Source: JAHEFU01 sp020440645 (lineage in GTDB: Bacteria > 4484-113 > JAFGCY01). From it: 64,000 nt of DNA. Of this stretch, positions 42,602 through 51,772 are shown in pieces; the first letter of the stretch is position 1, and each line of letters begins with the position of its first letter. Where the stretch lies: contig JAGRNR010000004.1 in assembly GCA_020440645.1 (NCBI GenBank), forward strand, positions 1 to 64,000. Direction: 5' to 3'. The position numbers and the translations under genes were made by a program. The notes beneath the pieces were generated by a model. It was not told where the DNA came from, made no database searches, and saw nothing but the letters and a program-made list of their open reading frames with translations.

Positions 42602-43451
42602 TCAGTACCCCCGGATGTACCGCAGTTCCCCGGGGATTGCCCCCTCGATGCTCGTGATCACCACCGGCAGTCCGCCCTGCAGGGCCATTGCGTTTGCCAT
42701 GCCATGCTCAACGTCCATGACCGGCAGCCAGCTGGCGAACCATTCCTGCACGCCGGAGCGTGCCGGCAGCCAGGCCGGTCCGACGAGGAACAGTTCATTC
42801 GCATCCTCGCTGTAGCAGCAGATCTGCGGCAGTCCGCCATACTCCAGCACGGTGATGTAGCTGCCATACTGCAGGCTGAAACCATGGCTGACAATGCTCC
42901 AGTCCGTCGGCCCTGCCGGATCGTCTACCTTTGCGTAGCCATAGACGACATCGTCCCGCTTGGCTGCGAAAGCGGGCCGGCCGTCAATCACGGCACCGCG
43001 CATGAAGTTCATGAAGCCATCCGTTTCGCTGATGCGGTGGTGGCTGAAGTCAGCAACGGAAGCCGGGTTGCCATCGGTGCGATGTTGAATGCCATCTGCG
43101 CGCCGTCGAAGGAGAAGAACGCTGGCCTGCCGTCGTAGTCGAACAGCGAATAGCCGTGACCGTTGGGCTGCTCGGTGGCGCTTGCCACAGTCCAGTCCGA
43201 AGTTGCGGCCGGTATGGACTTTGTGCTGCGCAGCAGGAAACTGTCGTTGTCATCCAGCTCAGTCTCATTGCCGCGCGCGGATTGTCAGCAGCAGGCGGAA
43301 AAGCTGGCAGTGCAGTGCCAGGCAGCAGTGGTACAGTCTCTACGGACGGTCCGGCAGCATTGCCGTTGTCACCAGCCGGTGTGGTTCGGGCAGGCTGTTA
43401 TGACCAGGAAACAAGCAGTGCAAGCAGCATCAGTAACGGTAATCGCAGCAT
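42602..43451 (-). pseudogene. Frameshifted lipoprotein gene related to the 780-residue lipoprotein
   Basis: A good start (GGAGG seven bases before ATG at 43451) opens a signal sequence MLRLPLLMLLALLVSW, but a TAA follows two codons later. The same frame continues as plausible coding sequence (QPARTTPAGDNGNAAGPSVE) until about 43265. A second frame then carries GNETELDDNDSFLLRSTKS to FSFDGAQMAFNIAPM, and a third frame carries TDGNPASVADFSHHRISETD into an open frame of 136 residues ending at 42602. The last part resembles the propeller repeats of the 33.6-kb lipoprotein (LEYGGLPQICCYS, LQGGLPVVIT). At least two frameshifts and one stop must have occurred, unless the assembly is at fault here. 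Confidence 0.7.
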
Positions 43452-43518
43452 GGATGCACCTCCGCAAAGGCTGCACCAATACTAACACGCTGCCTGTTTG
43501 CGTGGCCAGGCCCGCAGC

Positions 43519-46347
43519 TCAGGTTCCTTCGGCATTCCCCTGCTGTTCAGCAATCCGCCGCTGCAGGTCCTGCACTTCGCCCGGCAGTTCCTGCAGCAGC
43601 ACGGCTGTCGGGTCCTGCATCCGCTCACGGCACTCTTCAAGCAGCCCGGAGCAGAAGCTGAGGATGTCCGGATCGCCAGCATCATTCCTTCCAATGAACC
43701 GCTCCAGCTGCGATGCCTGCTGCGCGTCATGTGAGCCGCCATGCAGCAGCAGCGAAGCCTCGATCCTGGCGATATCCATCTTGGCGAGGCTGCCTGGGTT
43801 GTCAACATCCAGACCGCGGAACCAGCCCGCCAGCTCTACGGCTCGGGAGTAGTTGCCAATGCTGAGCTGTGCGCGCATCAGGGTGATGAAGAAGCGCATC
43901 AGTCGCAGGTGCGCATTGCGCTCGATGGCAATTGTGTATGCCGTCTCCAGCCGCGAGCAGGCCTGTTCGTAGTCACCCTCTGAGAAGTCAATCGATCCGA
44001 GCGAGCAGAGGCTGAACAGCCTTGAGCTTTCATCTCCGACTTCCTCCGCCATGTGCAGGGCCCGTTGCGTGTACTCATATGCCTGCGGGATGTCATCGTG
44101 CTTGGAGTAATAGACGCCGATGTTTGACGTGATCTGCGTAGCGTGCAGCTGGTCGCCGCTGGCCCTCGCGCAGTCCAGTGCCTGCAGCAGCAGGCTGATG
44201 CCCTGCTCATCGCGCTTCTGCAGCAGGTTGCACAGCGCCAGGTACTGCAGCAGCGATGTCCGGCTGATGTTCGTGCGCTCGCTGAAACCCTCGCTGTCCA
44301 GCCGCAGGAGGATCTCCTCAGCCTCCTGCAAGCGCCCTAGCTGCATCAGATAGCTTGCCAGCAGCAGGTCGCACTTGGCTAGCTGCGGCTCGTCCTCCGT
44401 TTCCACGGCGAGCTCGATCGCCTGTTCCGCCAGTTCCACCGCACGTGGCAGGTCGCCGTCCAGCAGTGCCACGGCCGAGCGTGAGATCTGCAGGTATGTC
44501 GACTGTTCCGGCAGGCTGGGGTCCTGCTCCCGGGCCAGTTGCCAGAGTGCTTCAGCCTGTGATTCAAGCGTATCCAGTTGGTCAGTATGCTGGCGCTGGC
44601 GCTGGATCTTCACGGATTCAGCTGCCAGCTCATGCGCCTTCCTGTACAGCCCGGCTTCCTTCATCAGCCGGGTCGCCCTGTCCGCAAGGTCCATACGTTC
44701 GCGATTGCCGATTGGAATGGTGCTGAAGTAGAGCAGGAAACTCTCTATCTCAGTACGTTTCCAGCCTGCAGTGTCCTGCTCGCGGCGGCGCTTCTGCCTG
44801 TCCGCCGCGTAGTCGCTGAGCCAGCGCAGGGCGCTGCGCTGCTCGTCCTGCGGCAGCTCCCCCAGCAGCTTCTCCTCCATGTACTCCCGCAGCAGCTCGC
44901 CGAGGCAGTCCCGTACAAGTCCGTGCTCCGGGTTGTCATCTCCGAAGCCCTCCGCCACCCGCTCGAACAGCAGGCGATGGGTGAAGCCATACAACGACCA
45001 GTCCAGCTGCCGCTGCTGTCGGTTCACCAGCTGGTGCACTTCCGTCAATTCAGTCAGCCAGGCGCTGGCCCGGATCGGCTTGATGTCCATCTCACGCGAT
45101 ACGAGGGCGATCAGCTCATCGAGGAAGCGCTGGCCCTGCACGCTGGCCCATTCCAGCACCCGGCGACGGTTGCCATCCAGCAGGCGCAGGCGGCGGTCGA
45201 TCAGCTCCCGGATGCCCGCCGGAATGCGGGACAGTTCATCGCTGCCAACCGTCAGTGCCCCGTTGCTGTCAACCCAGCCTTCCTCCCGGACCAGCAGCGC
45301 ATAGTTCACGGCATAGAAGGGATGGTTGCCGGCGCGGCTTGCGATGGCCTGAATTGTCTCGTCAGACGCATGCGGGATGTGGTCGGAGATGATGCTGTTG
45401 ATGGCTGCCTGGTCCAGGTCCTGCGTGAGGTCAATCCGGCGCACGTTGGCTTCACCGGTATGCCGGATCAAGCCCGTCTCCAGCTCGGCGGCCGTGGCAG
45501 CCAGCCGGTTCTCCCCGTCCTCTGCTGCCCGCAGCTGGCTGGCCAGTTCGTTGGAGCGGATCGTGCTGATGCACAACAGGCTCCACTCCCGCTCCACCCC
45601 GAGTTCCAGCATCCGCTGCACGAAGCCGAGGCTGCGCGCGTCCGCCCACTGCGCATCGTCCAGCACCAGCACCAGCGGGACGGTCGGCAGCTTGTTGTCC
45701 GCCGGGTCATTCAGCGTGGACAGCAGGCGGCTGATCATGTCTTCGGGCTTCTGCCCATGGTAGATGTCCTTCCCGCCTGAAAGTTCCGTGATGCTGCGGC
45801 CTCCCTTCAGTTCACGCTGGCGCTTGCCGAGTTGCCAGACCGAGCGAAGCGCGGCGTACACGTCCACCAGCGGACCGACGGGTGTGAAGCCCAGCCCGGC
45901 CTCGAGGAAACTGCGTCCGGCATCCAACCAGGCATCCTTCACAAGCTTGGCACGCATGATGCCGTCGAGGTGCAGTGAAAGCTGCTCCATCGCATCAAGG
46001 AAGGGGGCGAAACTGTCCGGCACATGCTCATTGCCCTGGCGGCAGACCACCGCCCACCACATGAATGGCAATGGGATCTTCGGCGGACCTTCCACGGGGA
46101 AGCGCGGCCGCACGCTATCGAGCACACGTGCGCCGAGGAACAGGTCGGGCCAGTAGCCGTTGCCGCTTTCAACTGCCGCCGGGTCGTACTGCGTTGTCAG
46201 GATGCGGTACAGCTCCTGCACCAGCCGGGTTTTGCCCAGCCCAGGCTCGCCCGCAATCCGCACGTAACGCACCTGGCCCTGGCGTGCCTCTTCCCATGCC
46301 TCAACCAGTAGGGCGAGCTCGGCGTCCCGTCCGTGCAGTGCGTGCAT
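43519..46347 (-). CDS. STAND-type AAA ATPase with TPR domain
   Basis: A 942-residue paralogue of the 39.7-kb protein. Walker A is GEPGLGKT (33-40), Walker B VLVLDDAQWAD near 228, with the same arrangement of HPFYAVNYALLVREEGW and RLRLLDGNRRRVLEWASVQGQ segments. Residues about 530-930 are TPR pairs (QITSNIGVYYSKHDDIPQAYEYTQRAL is typical). G+C content is high throughout. No DNA-binding or enzymatic output domain is attached. STAND proteins switch between closed ADP and oligomeric ATP states on ligand binding, and serve as regulators or immune sensors; here the role is unknown. TATAAT is six bases before the ATG. Confidence 0.87.
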   Translation of the reverse strand: MHALHGRDAELALLVEAWEEARQGQVRYVRIAGEPGLGKTRLVQELYRILTTQYDPAAVESGNGYWPDLFLGARVLDSVRPRFPVEGPPKIPLPFMWWAVVCRQGNEHVPDSFAPFLDAMEQLSLHLDGIMRAKLVKDAWLDAGRSFLEAGLGFTPVGPLVDVYAALRSVWQLGKRQRELKGGRSITELSGGKDIYHGQKPEDMISRLLSTLNDPADNKLPTVPLVLVLDDAQWADARSLGFVQRMLELGVEREWSLLCISTIRSNELASQLRAAEDGENRLAATAAELETGLIRHTGEANVRRIDLTQDLDQAAINSIISDHIPHASDETIQAIASRAGNHPFYAVNYALLVREEGWVDSNGALTVGSDELSRIPAGIRELIDRRLRLLDGNRRRVLEWASVQGQRFLDELIALVSREMDIKPIRASAWLTELTEVHQLVNRQQRQLDWSLYGFTHRLLFERVAEGFGDDNPEHGLVRDCLGELLREYMEEKLLGELPQDEQRSALRWLSDYAADRQKRRREQDTAGWKRTEIESFLLYFSTIPIGNRERMDLADRATRLMKEAGLYRKAHELAAESVKIQRQRQHTDQLDTLESQAEALWQLAREQDPSLPEQSTYLQISRSAVALLDGDLPRAVELAEQAIELAVETEDEPQLAKCDLLLASYLMQLGRLQEAEEILLRLDSEGFSERTNISRTSLLQYLALCNLLQKRDEQGISLLLQALDCARASGDQLHATQITSNIGVYYSKHDDIPQAYEYTQRALHMAEEVGDESSRLFSLCSLGSIDFSEGDYEQACSRLETAYTIAIERNAHLRLMRFFITLMRAQLSIGNYSRAVELAGWFRGLDVDNPGSLAKMDIARIEASLLLHGGSHDAQQASQLERFIGRNDAGDPDILSFCSGLLEECRERMQDPTAVLLQELPGEVQDLQRRIAEQQGNAEGT

Positions 46348-46353
46348 CCGTCG

Positions 46354-46359
46354 ATTATA
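46354..46359 (-). promoter_or_regulatory. Start-proximal -10 box of the second STAND gene
   Basis: TATAAT-CGACGG-ATG on the reverse strand, the same architecture as in the paralogue. Confidence 0.6.
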
Positions 46360-46471
46360 TCCAGCAACCGGAAAGCGTCGAGACCTTGTGGAGGAAGTGA
46401 ACTTTGCTGGAATTTCAGACGAAGGCTAAATGCTTTTCCGCTGCGAACGATTATTGATATAGGGAGTCTTA

Positions 46472-46693
46472 ATGGCCATGAGCACGAATCGGTCAACAAT
46501 CGGCCTGGTGGCGGCACTGTCGGTGCTGCTGATCGTGCTCGCCTTCATCACCCGTGAGGTGCTGGACATCGGCACCGGCGAGCGGCCCGTGCGTGCGCGC
46601 ATCACCGTCGGCGGCATGGAGCAGCCGGGGGATGAGGCAGGCCTTGAAGCCGAGCAGCCGGACATCCGGATCCCGCAACCCGACGAAGACTGA
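46472..46693 (+). CDS. Small single-span membrane protein
   Basis: A 73-residue protein with GGGAG five bases before the ATG; ATG at 46478 is an alternative. One membrane helix (GLVAALSVLLIVLAFITREV) is followed by an acidic Pro/Glu/Asp-rich tail of about 40 residues. No family is recognised. It diverges from the second STAND gene and converges on the membrane protein gene at 46760, with 66 bases between stops. Confidence 0.6.
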   Translation: MAMSTNRSTIGLVAALSVLLIVLAFITREVLDIGTGERPVRARITVGGMEQPGDEAGLEAEQPDIRIPQPDED

Positions 46694-46759
46694 TTCCGGT
46701 GTTTCCAGCAGGTGGCAACCAGCTGGCCTGTCCTCCCGCTCATTCCGGATGCTTCTACA

Positions 46760-47617
46760 TCACTTCGTGACTGTCTTCCCGTCTGCATACATTTCGTCAA
46801 GCATCGCCAGCAGCAGCTCATGGCGGCGGTTGGTGAACTGCCTGGGGTCGTTTGTCAGCATGATGTTGATCAGCAGAAGGGGCATGGCGGCGATTGGCAG
46901 TATGGCCAGCAGCAGGCCACTCGCCATCGCGGTGCCGCGCAGGACGGAAAGCACGCGCTCCGCCATCAACCGCCGGCGGACGGCGGAACCGCCCATCCCG
47001 AGGAACAGCTCAAGATTGTCAGCCATCAGCCGGCCATTCACAAGCTCCGTTTCTGTATGCTGGCCGCGTGCCAGGGGAGGCAGGCGCACCAGGTCGTATT
47101 CCGAAACCGGGCTGCCGTATACATTTGAGACAAGCTCCAGGATATCCAGTTCATGCAGCCGCTTGCCGAGTTGCTTCCTCAGGCCTGTTGAGGATTGGGC
47201 TCCAAGCGTGCATCCAACCGTAACTGTGGCCATCACTGCGATGGCAATGATTTCGGGTACGCTCCAGCCAACCTGCCCAAATGAGGGAAACAGGCTGTAA
47301 CTGCCAATGGCGAAGAACAACAGCAGGACGACGATTCCAATCAGGAAAATGAACGAGATGGACATGAAACTCCTGCCCACCCCGGCGAACAGTTGTTCGA
47401 CGGAGCCATGTCCGCGTGTTGAGAGATACCAGTCCAGCACTTCCAGCAACTGCCAGTCGTCAGGTTCGTCCTCGTTGGTGACGACCGGTGACCACAGCTC
47501 CCAAAGAATCCTGCGCAGCTGCTTCGGGATGCGCCGGCCCTCGTGGAAGCGCTCCTTATTGGTCATGCCCCCGAGCTGCTGCCGCGTGATGTCCCCACTT
47601 GATTCCTGTTGGTCCAT
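46760..47617 (-). CDS. Multi-pass membrane protein, unknown function
   Basis: A 285-residue protein with about four membrane segments in two pairs: near 85-125 (SISFIFLIGIVVLLLFFAIGS and VPEIIAIAVMATVTVG) and near 225-255 (GTAMASGLLLAILPIAAMPLLLINIML). The N-terminal 70 residues are soluble and charged. No family is recognised. TATACT (47644-47649, reverse strand) lies 26 bases before the ATG. It diverges from the ArsR operon. Confidence 0.65.
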   Translation of the reverse strand: MDQQESSGDITRQQLGGMTNKERFHEGRRIPKQLRRILWELWSPVVTNEDEPDDWQLLEVLDWYLSTRGHGSVEQLFAGVGRSFMSISFIFLIGIVVLLLFFAIGSYSLFPSFGQVGWSVPEIIAIAVMATVTVGCTLGAQSSTGLRKQLGKRLHELDILELVSNVYGSPVSEYDLVRLPPLARGQHTETELVNGRLMADNLELFLGMGGSAVRRRLMAERVLSVLRGTAMASGLLLAILPIAAMPLLLINIMLTNDPRQFTNRRHELLLAMLDEMYADGKTVTK

Positions 47618-47643
47618 TCAGGTTGCTGGTATCTCCTGAACCC

Positions 47644-47649
47644 AGTATA
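47644..47649 (-). promoter_or_regulatory. Candidate -10 box of the multi-pass membrane protein gene
   Basis: TATACT on the reverse strand, 26 bases before the start codon. Confidence 0.4.
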
Positions 47650-47690
47650 GATCAGGGTCCAGCCGTCGTCGTGTACATGATTTTCGCGAA

Positions 47691-47746
47691 TTTACAGGAA
47701 AATTTGTAAAATCACTTGCTTTCTACAAATAAATTTGTATAATCAC
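47691..47746 (+). promoter_or_regulatory. ArsR-gene promoter with overlapping operator candidates
   Basis: TTGCTT (47716-47721), a 16-base spacer and TATAAT (47738-47743) form a good promoter. A perfect inverted repeat TACAAAT-AA-ATTTGTA (47724-47739) occupies the spacer. A second inverted repeat TTTACA-8 nt-TGTAAA lies at 47691-47710. A 15-base direct repeat (AATTTGTAAAATCAC, 47701-47715; 47732-47746 with one difference) links them. This is what an autoregulated ArsR-type repressor would bind. Confidence 0.65.
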
Positions 47747-47775
47747 AGTATCAGCTTCGAGGAGCGAGCGAAACG

Positions 47776-48378
47776 GTGAAGAAGGAACAGGTAGTCGGGA
47801 GCCTCGGTGAGGCAAGGGTACTGCTCAAGCCGCTGCGCATGGACATCATGCACCTGCTGGCGGAGCCGCACTCCTGCACCGAGATTGCAGGCAACCTGGG
47901 GCTGACGCCGCAGAAGGTGCACTACCACGTCAAGGTGCTGGAGAAGGCCGGGTTCGTGGAGCAGGTGGATGAGCGGCAGGCCCGTGGCCTGAAGGAAGCG
48001 ATCTACCGGGTCACCGCCCAGAGCGTGTCCTTCGCGCCGGCGCTCGTGGCAGCCCTCGGAGGAAGGGAGAAGCTCAGGGACAACCTGAGCGTCGGATACA
48101 TGATGGGTCTCGCGGATGAACTGGCACGTGATTCAAATCGCCTCGCGATGATGCGGGACGAGACCCCGACGCTCAACCTGAGTGCCCAGATCGAGCTGGC
48201 TGATGCCTCGCAGCGAGGTGAGTTCATGGCGGAATTGCAGCAGCTGATCCAGTTCCTCGCGGAGAAGTACGGAGCTGACGACGGAGTGCCGCGCGACGGT
48301 GCGGACATCTTCAAGCTGGTGCTGGCCTGCTACCGCAATCCGGACAGCACCGACGAGGGCGGGCCCTCGCCCAACTAA
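47776..48378 (+). CDS. ArsR-type winged-helix transcriptional regulator
   Basis: A 200-residue regulator. The first 90 residues are a winged helix of the ArsR/HTH_20 type (LLKPLRMDIMHLLAEPHSCTEIAGNLGLTPQKVHYHVKVLEKAGFVEQVDE). The helix-turn-helix is CTEIAGNLGLTPQKVHYHVKVL. No metal-binding Cys pair is seen in the DNA-binding helix, so the signal is probably not a metal. The C-terminal 110 residues are helical. The start is GTG with GGAG upstream. It heads a run of SRPBCC and VOC genes and has palindromes in its own promoter, so it probably represses the whole run. Confidence 0.85.
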   Translation: MKKEQVVGSLGEARVLLKPLRMDIMHLLAEPHSCTEIAGNLGLTPQKVHYHVKVLEKAGFVEQVDERQARGLKEAIYRVTAQSVSFAPALVAALGGREKLRDNLSVGYMMGLADELARDSNRLAMMRDETPTLNLSAQIELADASQRGEFMAELQQLIQFLAEKYGADDGVPRDGADIFKLVLACYRNPDSTDEGGPSPN

Positions 48379-48457
48379 GCGGCCCGCAACCCGTGACTGC
48401 GATGCAGCTTCGGCTGCCGCTGGCGCGCGGATACAGGAAATGAACGAGAGGTGTGAC

Positions 48458-48958
48458 ATGCAGGGATTCAAGCGGTGCGCCGGAATGCTGCGTACGAACA
48501 TGGTTGTCAGGGCAGGCAAGCCACAGGTATATGCCGCGCTGACAGAACCAGCCAGGCTCAGGCAGTGGCTGTGCGAGGGAGCGGATGTGGAGCTCGATCG
48601 CGGGATCTACCGCCTGTGGGGGCGCGGCCTGGCGGGCAGCCCCGGTCAGTGGGCTGATGCCGTGGGACTCGTTGCCAGCCGCGCGCCTGAGCTGCTGGTA
48701 CTGGGCCAGCGGTACGCAGGGGTGGAAGTTGAGCTCGAGTTCATCCTCAGCTCGACGATCGGCGGACTGAACATCCAGTTCAGCATGCGCGGGCTGGAAG
48801 AACTGCCGGATGCTGAACGAATCCGCCTGGCGGAAAGCTGGAGTGCGGCGCTGCTGAACCTGAGGGGCCAGCTCGAGAATGCCCGGCCGCTAGCGATGCC
48901 CCCGCTGGTGTCGGCGGCACTTGAGCAGGGAGGACGGACCCTGCTACGAAGCGTATAG
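48458..48958 (+). CDS. Single-domain SRPBCC (AHSA1-like) protein
   Basis: A 166-residue protein with one SRPBCC fold. The start MQGFKRCAGM has AGAGG upstream. The N-terminal NMVVRAGKPQVYAALTEPARLRQWL is the typical first strand and helix of AHSA1/START-like proteins, and the C-terminal helix begins RIRLAESWSAALLNLRGQLE. These folds have a deep hydrophobic cavity for a small ligand. It is the most divergent of the three SRPBCC genes here. Confidence 0.8.
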   Translation: MQGFKRCAGMLRTNMVVRAGKPQVYAALTEPARLRQWLCEGADVELDRGIYRLWGRGLAGSPGQWADAVGLVASRAPELLVLGQRYAGVEVELEFILSSTIGGLNIQFSMRGLEELPDAERIRLAESWSAALLNLRGQLENARPLAMPPLVSAALEQGGRTLLRSV

Positions 48959-49031
48959 TTGCTGCAGGGGCGGCAAAGTGAAAAGCGCCGGGAACGCCGG
49001 CGGGCAATACTGACAACATTTGGGAGAAGAC

Positions 49032-49931
49032 ATGAGCGGAATGGAACAGGAACGGTTAGAGGTCAGGCTGGCAATCGATATCAGGTCCAGCCGGGAGAAG
49101 GTCTGGCGGGCGCTGACGGACTGGCAGCAGCTAAACGGCTGGCTCAGTGACAAGGCGGACGTGGACCTGCCGGCGGGCCGCTTCAAGCTGTGTGGCAACA
49201 GGCTGCCGGACAGTCCATGTGATGGCACTGACAAGTTCAGCCTGGCCGGCTATGAGGATCGCAGCAGGCTGGAGCTCAACTGGCAGTTCCGTGCTGGCAA
49301 CACCGGGCTGTCTTTCCAGCTCAGTGGCGACGGTGATGCCTGCCGCGTCGAGCTGGCACATACGGATGTGCCTCGCCGGGGCGAGACCGAAGTGACGATG
49401 ATCGAATACTGGCAGTGGGTGCTGCTGGCCCTGCGAGGCTATTGCGAGACCGGCAGCCGGCCGGGCATCTTCGAGTTCGGGGCTGAGCAGCGGACTGGGC
49501 AGCTTGAGGTCGGGATTGACATTGCCGCGGAGCGCGAGACCGTCTACAACATCCTTGCCAGCAGTGATGGCCTGAAGGGCATCTTCGGAGGCGAGGGGCC
49601 GGAAGTTGAGCTCAGGGATGGTGGCAAGTACAGCTACGGCTGGGGACCGAACGAGGGCCCGACGAAGGTGATCAGCTTCAAGCCCAATGAACTGATCCAC
49701 ACCGACTGGTACCACGGCACTGATCCCGAAACCTTCATCACCTGGAAGCTCAGCGGCAGCGGGGGGCGCACCCGGCTGACGCTGGTGCACAGCGGCTTCC
49801 CGAACGAGGCGCAGAAGCACGACTACGAAGCCGGCTGGTTCCACTTCCTCGTCGAGCTGCGTGAGCTTGCCGAAGGCAACAGCGATCGCAAGGTGGAAGT
49901 ACTGGCCAGGCCGGACGGCTGGGCCATCTGA
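49032..49931 (+). CDS. Tandem two-domain SRPBCC (AHSA1-like) protein
   Basis: A 299-residue fusion of two SRPBCC domains. Domain 1 (about 9-140) opens VRLAIDIRSSREKVWRALTDWQQLNGWL. Domain 2 (about 157-285) opens VGIDIAAERETVYNILASSDGLKGIF and has the classic end WKLSGSGGRTRLTLVHSGF to WFHFLVELRELAEG. GGGAG stands before the ATG at 49032; an in-frame ATG at 49020 adds four residues. Two cavities in one chain could bind a larger or two-part ligand. Its neighbour is built the same way. Confidence 0.85.
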   Translation: MSGMEQERLEVRLAIDIRSSREKVWRALTDWQQLNGWLSDKADVDLPAGRFKLCGNRLPDSPCDGTDKFSLAGYEDRSRLELNWQFRAGNTGLSFQLSGDGDACRVELAHTDVPRRGETEVTMIEYWQWVLLALRGYCETGSRPGIFEFGAEQRTGQLEVGIDIAAERETVYNILASSDGLKGIFGGEGPEVELRDGGKYSYGWGPNEGPTKVISFKPNELIHTDWYHGTDPETFITWKLSGSGGRTRLTLVHSGFPNEAQKHDYEAGWFHFLVELRELAEGNSDRKVEVLARPDGWAI

Positions 49932-49963
49932 CCAACACATGAAACTGACAACGGAGCACTGAA

Positions 49964-50830
49964 ATGAGCAAGACTATCAACACGACCGTGAGGATCAACC
50001 GGCCGGCAGCGGAGATCTTCCGCCTGCTGACAACGACCAGTGAACTGGAGCAGTGGTTCGCTGAGCATGCCAAGGTGGACCTGGCAGGGGGGAGCTACGG
50101 ATTCTGGGGACGTTACACCCCGGGGCTGCCATCCGAAGCACAGCAGCAGCTGAAGGGATTTCAGCAGGACCGCAGCCTTAGCTATGTCTGGCTCGTGAAT
50201 GGCAACGATACTGAAGTGGAATTCACGCTGGATCCCGATGGCGATTCCACTGTGGTGAAGCTTGTGACCCATGGCAACCGCGAGTGGGAGGAGGGCAGCG
50301 GATCGATGACGGACTTCTGGGTGGCCGCACTGGAGAACCTGCGCCTGCATGCCCATGGGCATGCGCAGATCCTCAGGTGTGACTACAACCATGTGCGCGG
50401 CCCGGTGGACTGCGCAGTGGAAGTTGCCAGCGGGGCCTCGGCAGTCTGGGAAGGCCTCACAGATCCCGGGCAGCTGGACCGCTTCTTCGCCAGCGGGGCA
50501 CGTGTCGTGCTGGAGCCGGGCGGAGAGTTCAGTTACGGCTGGGAGAACGGCGGGCCCCAGAGCGTTGTCAGCCTCGAACCCGGCCGCAGCCTCGAGGTGC
50601 GCTGGCTGTGGGGTACTGAGGACGACACTGTGGTGCGCTGGGAGCTCAAGGAAAGCAGTGGACGGACGCGGATCAGCCTGCTTCACAGCGGCTTCGGCGA
50701 GCGCAAGACCCAGGACTACCACGCCGGCTGGACGAGCTTCCTCGTCTCGCTGAAGGCAATGCTCGAGCTGGGCAGCGACTGGAGCAAGGTGCAGACCGAC
50801 GGCTATGTGCCGGAAGGCGCAACTGCCTGA
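49964..50830 (+). CDS. Tandem two-domain SRPBCC (AHSA1-like) protein
   Basis: A 288-residue paralogue of the gene upstream. Domain 1 (about 4-135) opens TTVRINRPAAEIFRLLTTTSELEQWF. Domain 2 (about 145-275) opens CAVEVASGASAVWEGLTDPGQLDRFF and ends WELKESSGRTRISLLHSGFGE to WTSFLVSLKAMLELG. Second domains of the two paralogues match well (EPGGEFSYGWENGGP versus RDGGKYSYGWGPNEGP), so the pair arose by duplication of a two-domain ancestor. GGAG lies before the ATG. Confidence 0.85.
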   Translation: MSKTINTTVRINRPAAEIFRLLTTTSELEQWFAEHAKVDLAGGSYGFWGRYTPGLPSEAQQQLKGFQQDRSLSYVWLVNGNDTEVEFTLDPDGDSTVVKLVTHGNREWEEGSGSMTDFWVAALENLRLHAHGHAQILRCDYNHVRGPVDCAVEVASGASAVWEGLTDPGQLDRFFASGARVVLEPGGEFSYGWENGGPQSVVSLEPGRSLEVRWLWGTEDDTVVRWELKESSGRTRISLLHSGFGERKTQDYHAGWTSFLVSLKAMLELGSDWSKVQTDGYVPEGATA

Positions 50831-50926
50831 TACTTGGACAATGCAGCGGCTGGCTTGTGGAGATCACGGGCCAGCCGCTATCCTCATACTGCTTCGGGGG
50901 AAGCCAGGAATAACGGGAGGCGGGAA

Positions 50927-51715
50927 ATGTCAGATGCAACGGGCGGCGCACCGCAGGCGCCGCGTGGTAGTGGGGAGCACCCGATCTGCTGGGTGGAGAT
51001 CCGCTCAACGGATCTCCAGAAGGCACATGATTTCTATGGCACTGTGTTCGGCTGGGAGCTGTCCGACTTTGGCGACACGTTCAAGGTGCACTATGCACCG
51101 GGACATCTCGGGATGGGCTTCAGCAAGGGCTGGCGCGATGAACTGCCAAACTCGCTGTTCTACATCGCGGTGCCCGACATTGACGATGTTGTGGCGAAGG
51201 TCGTGGCGCGCGGCGGCGAACTGGTTGAGCCAAAGCAGCCGATCGGTCCAGACATGCCGAACTCTGCGATTGTCAGGAATGCCCAGGGGGTGCACCTCGG
51301 GCTGTTTGACGGGGCCAAATCGCCCCAGCCCTATGTGCCGGCACCGTGGACGGCACCTGAACCGGTTGAGCCGAACACCGTCTGCAGTGTGGAGATCCAC
51401 GGAGGCACGGACCTCTCCGACGCTGAGAACTTCTACGGCGGGCTGTTCGGCTGGGGCACGGCGTCAATGGGACCGCAGTACATGATGTACGACCCCGGAG
51501 CCGGTGTCGGCGGAGTGTTCCAGGGACATACGCCGCAGGCCCCGGTGATGATCTACATCTACGTGACGGACGTGATGGCGGCACTTGAGAAGATCGTTGC
51601 CAGCGGCGGCAAGCAGATCGGCGAGGCGGCGGCCATGCCCGGCATGGGGATGTTCGGCTACTTCTCCGATCCAAATGGAGTGGTGCTGGGCCTGATCGGC
51701 CCGGCCGGAAACTGA
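50927..51715 (+). CDS. Two-domain VOC (glyoxalase/bleomycin resistance fold) protein
   Basis: A 262-residue cytoplasmic protein with two vicinal-oxygen-chelate modules. Module 1 (about 20-125) opens HPICWVEIRSTDLQKAHDFYGTVFGW. Module 2 (about 145-260) opens NTVCSVEIHGGTDLSDAENFYGGLFGW. GGGAGG precedes the ATG. VOC proteins bind a metal and a small ligand in glyoxalases, dioxygenases or antibiotic-binding proteins. ArsR, SRPBCC and VOC genes often cluster in bacteria, pointing to a shared small-molecule response. Confidence 0.85.
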   Translation: MSDATGGAPQAPRGSGEHPICWVEIRSTDLQKAHDFYGTVFGWELSDFGDTFKVHYAPGHLGMGFSKGWRDELPNSLFYIAVPDIDDVVAKVVARGGELVEPKQPIGPDMPNSAIVRNAQGVHLGLFDGAKSPQPYVPAPWTAPEPVEPNTVCSVEIHGGTDLSDAENFYGGLFGWGTASMGPQYMMYDPGAGVGGVFQGHTPQAPVMIYIYVTDVMAALEKIVASGGKQIGEAAAMPGMGMFGYFSDPNGVVLGLIGPAGN

Positions 51716-51772
51716 TATCATTTCGCCTTCGCGCCACAAGCGCGGGATGGTTCATAAAAGGAGTAATCAGTC

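Noticed and set aside
42602..43012. Intact 136-residue gene
   Set aside because: The homologous reading continues upstream in other frames to a proper signal peptide, so this is the tail of a broken gene.
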